A stretch of DNA of 64,000 nt, from the NCBI GenBank assembly GCA_947381965.1, contig CANCXX010000021.1, positions 16,748-80,747 of the forward strand, given 5' to 3'. A program made the translations under genes and the position numbers. The notes under the pieces were generated by a model. It was given only the letters and a program-made list of their open reading frames with translations. It ran no database searches and was not told where the DNA came from. Source of the DNA: an uncultured bacterium (GTDB lineage: Bacteria > Bacillota > Clostridia > Lachnospirales > Lachnospiraceae). Positions 59,625 through 64,000 of the stretch are shown one piece after another; position 1 is the first letter of the stretch; each line of letters begins with the position of its first letter.

Positions 59625-61585
59625 AGACTCTTCATATTGACCTTGAAACATTTTCAGATGTGGATATTGCAAAAGCAGGACTGTACAAATATGTGCAGTC
59701 CCCCGCATTTGAAATACTTCTTTTTGCTTACGCATATGATTATGGTCCCGTCCAGGTTATTGACCTGGCGGCGGGAGAACAGGTGCCAGTGCAGGTTATT
59801 GAAGACCTGGACAGCCCGGAGGTAGTAAAGACAGCCCACAATGCGGCTTTTGAGATAAACTGCCTGGGGAAGTTTTTTAGGACAGAAACATGGCAGTGGC
59901 ACTGTACCATGGTGCATGCTTATTATTGTGGGCTGCCTGGAGCGCTGGGGCAGCTTGGAAAGGTGCTTGGGCTGCCAGAGGACAGACAGAAAATGGCAGT
60001 GGGAAAACAGCTGATACGTTATTTCTGTGTTCCCTGTACACCCACAAAGACCAATTATGGGAGAAAAAGAAATCTGTGGCATCATGACAGAAAAAAATGG
60101 GAACTTTTTAAATCTTACTGTATCCGGGATGTGGAAACAGAGATGGCGATTCACAAAATCCTGGAACGCTATCCTATGCCTGGACAGGAACACGCAATCT
60201 GGGTGCTGGATCAGTATATTAACCAACATGGGGTGCAGATGGACAGTGAGCTGATAGAAGGTGCACTTTTTATTTCGGAGCAGACAAGAGAAGAGCTTTC
60301 CGGCAGGGCAAAAGCCCTTACCGGACTTGAAAACCCTAACAGTGTGCAACAGCTGATGCAGTGGGTCCAAGATAATTCAGAGTTAGAGATTGAAAGCCTG
60401 GATAAACAGACAGTTGCAGAGGCGCTGGCAAATAAGGATGAAAAACAGCTTGTCAGAGAGGTGCTGAAAATACGGCAGGAACTTGGAAAAACATCCGTAA
60501 AAAAATATGAAGCAATGAAAACCTGCATGTGCGCAGACGGGCGGATCCGGGGGCTCTTGCAGTTCTATGGAGCAAGCCGTACGGGAAGGTGGGCAGGCCG
60601 GCTGGTACAGGTGCAGAACCTTCCCAAAAACCATATAGGAACCCTGGACGTGGCAAGGAAACTGGTGAAGAAAAGGCAGACAGATGCGCTGAAGCTTATC
60701 TATGGAAACGTGCCTGATACCCTTTCCCAGCTGATACGGACGGCATTTGTTCCTGGAAAGGGGAATCGGTTCCTGATAGCAGATTTTTCTGCAATAGAAG
60801 CAAGGGTGCTTTCATGGATGGCCGGGGAAAAATGGCGGCTTGACGTATTCCGTACCCATGGGAAAATTTATGAGGCCTCTGCTGCTGCCATGTTCGGAGT
60901 GGACATCAATCGAATAAAAAAAGGGAACCCGGAGTATGAGCTTCGTGGAAAGGGAAAACTTGCGGAGCTTGCGCTGGGGTATCAGGGCGGGAAAGGATCC
61001 CTGGTATCACTGGGGGCGTTAAGAATGGGTCTTACGGAGGAAGAACTTCCAGACATTGTGAAACGGTGGAGGGGAAGCAACCAGAGGATTGTAGATTTCT
61101 GGTATGCGGTGGAAAGCCATGCGCTGGAAACCGTGCGGTATGGGGTAGCCAGTCATCTGCCCTGCGGAATTTCTTTTGACCGGGACCCTGATTACCTTAT
61201 CATCCGTTTGCCGGGAGGAAGAGAGCTGTATTATTATAAACCGGAAGTGCGTAGGAATGTTCTTGGCCGGGATGCCGTGCACTTTCAGGGAGCAGACCAG
61301 AAAACCAAAAGGTGGGGGTATGTGTCCACCTACGGAGGGAAACTTACGGAAAATATTGTGCAGGCAGTTGCCAGGGACATTTTAGCTGGTGCAATGATGA
61401 ACCTGCACCTGGCAGGGTACAGGATTAACTTTCACATTCATGACGAAGTAATACTGGAAGTGCCGAAAAATTCAGGAAAAAGCCTTGCAGAGGCAGTCTC
61501 CCTGATGTGCAGGCCTCCTGCATGGGCGCCGGATCTGCCATTGGACGCCGCAGGGTTCGAGGCGGAATACTATATGAAGGACTAA
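59621..61585 (+). CDS. Phage DNA polymerase, family A with 3'-5' exonuclease
   Basis: 654 residues, GTG start overlapping the previous stop. Exonuclease motifs 'HIDLETFS', 'AHNAAFEINCL', 'YCIRDVETEM'; polymerase motif A 'LIADFSAIEARVL' (near 388), motif B around 'LRGKGKLAELALGYQGG', motif C 'HIHDEVILEVP' (near 607). It replicates phage DNA. No 5'-nuclease domain. Confidence 0.93.
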   Translation: MKTLHIDLETFSDVDIAKAGLYKYVQSPAFEILLFAYAYDYGPVQVIDLAAGEQVPVQVIEDLDSPEVVKTAHNAAFEINCLGKFFRTETWQWHCTMVHAYYCGLPGALGQLGKVLGLPEDRQKMAVGKQLIRYFCVPCTPTKTNYGRKRNLWHHDRKKWELFKSYCIRDVETEMAIHKILERYPMPGQEHAIWVLDQYINQHGVQMDSELIEGALFISEQTREELSGRAKALTGLENPNSVQQLMQWVQDNSELEIESLDKQTVAEALANKDEKQLVREVLKIRQELGKTSVKKYEAMKTCMCADGRIRGLLQFYGASRTGRWAGRLVQVQNLPKNHIGTLDVARKLVKKRQTDALKLIYGNVPDTLSQLIRTAFVPGKGNRFLIADFSAIEARVLSWMAGEKWRLDVFRTHGKIYEASAAAMFGVDINRIKKGNPEYELRGKGKLAELALGYQGGKGSLVSLGALRMGLTEEELPDIVKRWRGSNQRIVDFWYAVESHALETVRYGVASHLPCGISFDRDPDYLIIRLPGGRELYYYKPEVRRNVLGRDAVHFQGADQKTKRWGYVSTYGGKLTENIVQAVARDILAGAMMNLHLAGYRINFHIHDEVILEVPKNSGKSLAEAVSLMCRPPAWAPDLPLDAAGFEAEYYMKD

Positions 61586-61606
61586 GCGGAAGGGACGGGA
61601 AAAACA

Positions 61607-63952
61607 GTGAAATATGACAGACTGATTAAAATAACCACAGGAACCAGCAGGAAGGCAACCGTATGGACGGGACAGGAAATGTACTGGTCTGACTTTATAC
61701 TGAAAATATCCCGTCCGGTAAGGACACAGGAAACATTTGAAGCATATAAGTCCCTGCCAAAACCGGAGCAGGATAAGCTGAAGGACATAGGTGGATTCGT
61801 TGGGGGAAGTCTCAAAGGAATGCGCCGCAGGAATGAAAACGCAGGGGAGCGGTGGCTGATTACGCTGGATGCGGATAATATAGAGCCGGGAGGCACCCAA
61901 AAAGTGCTTAATATCCTGTCTGGGCTTGGGTGCGCTTATGCCGTATACTCTACCAGAAAACATGAAGGGGCGTCGCCAAGACTCCGTATTATTATTCCCC
62001 TGGACGAACCGTGCAGCCCGGATGAATATGAGCCGGTAGCGCGAAAGCTGGCAGGCTTTATTGGTATGGGAATCTTTGATCCCACAACTTTTGAACCAGT
62101 CAGACTTATGTACTGGCCGGGCTGCAGTGCGGACAGTGAATTTGTTTTTCTGTATGAAGATAAGCCGTTCTTGTCAAAGGATGGAATGCTGGGTCTGTAT
62201 ACGGACTGGAAAAATATAAGGGAATGGCCGGAAGTGCCGGGGGCAGCCAGAATACGGGACAGGTCAGCAAAAAAGCAGGGGGATCCGCTGGAAAAGAAAG
62301 GAATTGTAGGTGCCTTCTGCAGAAATTTTTCTATAGAAGAAGCAATGGAACAGTTCCTGCCAGGTGTTTACGCAAACACGGATGATCCTGCCCGTTTTAC
62401 TTATACGGAGGGTAGTACTGTGGGCGGCGCTGTGCTGTATGAAAATGGCAGGTTCCTTTACAGCCACCATGCAACGGACCCCTGTTCAGGAAAACTGGTC
62501 AATGCCTTTGACATGGTACGGCTGCATAAGTTTGGGGATGAGGATGACGAGGCAAAGCCGGATACGCCAGTGGGAAATCTGCCCTCTTTTAAATCCATGT
62601 GTCAGTTTGCGGCCGAAATACCGGCGGTGTCTGATATGATGGCGAAAGAAAGATATAAGAATGCCCTAAGCGGATTTGCAGGTGCAGAAACAGTTCAGAC
62701 AGACCAGTCCTGGGTGCTGAAGCTCCAGACGAACAGGCAGACGGGAAGTTTTCTAAACACAATTCAGAACGTACAGCTGGTGCTTGGAAATGACCCAAGG
62801 CTGACAGGAAGGATATACCACGACGAAATGTCAGGACGGGCGGTGGTATGTGCGCCACTACCATGGGAGCCACAGGTATATCCCTATGCGGAAAGGCAGT
62901 GGACAGATGGGGATGATGTCGGATTGCGTAATTATATGGAGCTGGTATACCAAATCACGGGTAAGGACCGTATTGCAGATGGGTTTGCGGTGTTTGCCAT
63001 GAACCATAGGGTACATAAGCTTAGGGACTATCTTCTCTCTGCAGTATGGGATGGTTCCCCAAGAGTGGATACACTTCTTGCTGATTATTTTGGAGCTGAG
63101 GATACACCGTATACAAGGGAGGCCATAAGGAAGACTCTTGTGGGAGCAGTAGCGCGAATATTCGACCCAGGAATAAAATTTGATACCATGCTTATTCTTG
63201 CCGGACGACAGGGGATAGGGAAAAGCACCTTTTTTCGGTACCTTGGGATGGACTGGTATTCAGATTCATTGTGTACCTTTGAAGGAAAGGAAGCGGCAGA
63301 ACTGCTTCAAGGATACTGGTTGATAGAGGCCGGGGAGCTAACCGGGTTTACAAGGTCTGAAATGAATTCCGTAAAACAGTTTCTAAGTAAATGTGATGAC
63401 ATATACAGGGCGGCTTATGGGAAACGGACAGAAAAATATATGCGACAGTGCATTATTGTTGGGACCACAAATGAGACAGAATTTCTGAAAGACTATACTG
63501 GAAACCGCAGGTTTTGGCCAGTGGATCTGGGACTGCATCCCCACAGAAAAAATATTTGGCGGGACCTGCCCGGAGAGGTGCCGCAGATATGGGCGGAGGC
63601 CGTGGCAATGTATATGATAGGGGAGCCACTAAAATTGTCGGATATGGCTGAAAGGATTGCAGAGGGCGTTCAGGATGAGCACCGGGAGGCGTCCTATTCT
63701 GAAGGAGCGATTATAGAGTTCTTGGAAAGGAAAGTCCCTAGAGACTGGTACAGGCGGAGCCAATACGAACGCCGAACTTGGCTTGAGTCAGAGTTTGAAC
63801 GGAAGCAGGATGATGGGGATCAGTTGGTGTACAGGGACAGGATATGCGCGTGGGAGATATGGAATGAATGCTTTAAGATGCCGGGATACAGCAGGATGAA
63901 AAAATCGGATTCAAGGGAAATCAATGGAATCCTTGAAAAGCTTCCGGTGTAG
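61607..63952 (+). CDS. VapE-type primase/helicase
   Basis: 781 residues, GTG start. The N-terminal half (about 1-330) resembles a primase-like domain ('WLITLDADNI', 'YSTRKHEGASPRLRIIIPLDEP'). The C-terminal half is a VirE/VapE ATPase with Walker A 'GRQGIGKST' (near 535) and 'YWLIEAGELTGF', sensor 'GTTNETEFLKD'. It would unwind and prime at the phage origin. Last gene in the window. Confidence 0.9.
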   Translation: MKYDRLIKITTGTSRKATVWTGQEMYWSDFILKISRPVRTQETFEAYKSLPKPEQDKLKDIGGFVGGSLKGMRRRNENAGERWLITLDADNIEPGGTQKVLNILSGLGCAYAVYSTRKHEGASPRLRIIIPLDEPCSPDEYEPVARKLAGFIGMGIFDPTTFEPVRLMYWPGCSADSEFVFLYEDKPFLSKDGMLGLYTDWKNIREWPEVPGAARIRDRSAKKQGDPLEKKGIVGAFCRNFSIEEAMEQFLPGVYANTDDPARFTYTEGSTVGGAVLYENGRFLYSHHATDPCSGKLVNAFDMVRLHKFGDEDDEAKPDTPVGNLPSFKSMCQFAAEIPAVSDMMAKERYKNALSGFAGAETVQTDQSWVLKLQTNRQTGSFLNTIQNVQLVLGNDPRLTGRIYHDEMSGRAVVCAPLPWEPQVYPYAERQWTDGDDVGLRNYMELVYQITGKDRIADGFAVFAMNHRVHKLRDYLLSAVWDGSPRVDTLLADYFGAEDTPYTREAIRKTLVGAVARIFDPGIKFDTMLILAGRQGIGKSTFFRYLGMDWYSDSLCTFEGKEAAELLQGYWLIEAGELTGFTRSEMNSVKQFLSKCDDIYRAAYGKRTEKYMRQCIIVGTTNETEFLKDYTGNRRFWPVDLGLHPHRKNIWRDLPGEVPQIWAEAVAMYMIGEPLKLSDMAERIAEGVQDEHREASYSEGAIIEFLERKVPRDWYRRSQYERRTWLESEFERKQDDGDQLVYRDRICAWEIWNECFKMPGYSRMKKSDSREINGILEKLPV

Positions 63953-64000
63953 TGGTCAAGCTTTTTTGTAACACTTATGGCTAAAAATTGATTGGATTGT

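Larger units (their letters stand above)
49505..64000. mobile_element. Prophage, left arm (right end outside the window)
   Basis: Begins at the split binding-protein gene with a serine recombinase and continues with lysogeny genes, repressor switch, small early genes and a DNA replication block to the window edge. GC and codon use rise from about 57 kb. The left attachment site should lie between about 49505 and 49545. Confidence 0.85.

Overview
The window looks like a chromosome segment of a gut-type member of the Lachnospiraceae (Clostridia, low-to-moderate GC Firmicute). The basis is strong GGAGG-type ribosome sites, a class III fructose-1,6-bisphosphatase, a PyrB-PyrI pair, a lysine riboswitch on dapA, DUF1836, DUF6472 and YerC-type regulators, and the gene style in general. 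I ran no searches; all names rest on motifs read from the sequence.

Layout, left to right. 0-9.6 kb holds the 3' end of a sensor kinase gene with a membrane-anchored partner, a secreted amidase/deacetylase fusion, rubrerythrin, a GH120-type beta-xylosidase, a VanZ-like protein, pyrBI, a nitroreductase and two small proteins. 9.6-14.1 kb is a folate operon (folC, folE, an HD-domain gene, folP, a folB-folK fusion, a small Cys-rich gene). 14.4-23.8 kb is a cluster for scavenging N-acetylmuramic acid: murQ, a three-gene ABC sugar importer without its own ATPase, a NamZ-type exo-muramidase, a MurNAc/GlcNAc kinase, a MurR/RpiR regulator and a CE2-like SGNH esterase. A 160-bp inverted-repeat element lies between kinase and regulator. 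24-35 kb carries a GNAT gene, tRNA-Thr(GGT), a C39-like protein paired with a MATE exporter, xpt, a class A PBP, yigZ, mgtE (with a short leader ORF) and typA. 35-46 kb carries a double-OB SSB-like gene, lysine riboswitch-dapA-dapB, fbp, a low-complexity lipoprotein, a eukaryotic-type hisA without other his genes, a cold shock gene, a degenerate LytM protein, a YerC-type regulator and a DnaQ-like exonuclease with a topoisomerase-type zinc finger. 45.6-49.0 kb has a Crp/Fnr-type regulator with a likely target gene made of calcium-loop repeats, then an ECF sigma factor cassette.

From about 49.5 kb to the right edge the window is the left arm of an integrated prophage. A serine recombinase sits at the junction, and the prophage has split an SsuA/ThiY-type substrate-binding protein gene whose 3' part remains at 49.1-49.5 kb. 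Next come a Uma2-family gene, an Ltp-type (superinfection-exclusion-like) surface protein, a membrane protein, a CI-like S24 repressor with a divergent Cro-like gene and GTGTC-N6-GACAC operators. A run of very small early genes follows, then a replication block: DUF2800 nuclease-like, DUF2815, family A DNA polymerase, VapE-type primase/helicase. The phage continues past the window.

Most interesting leads: the self-contained MurNAc import and de-acetylation cluster; the HD gene as a candidate for the unassigned dihydroneopterin-triphosphate step in the folate operon; the Crp-like regulator with an operator at a class II position before the repeat-protein gene; the Ltp module in the prophage; and several unexplained repeat elements.
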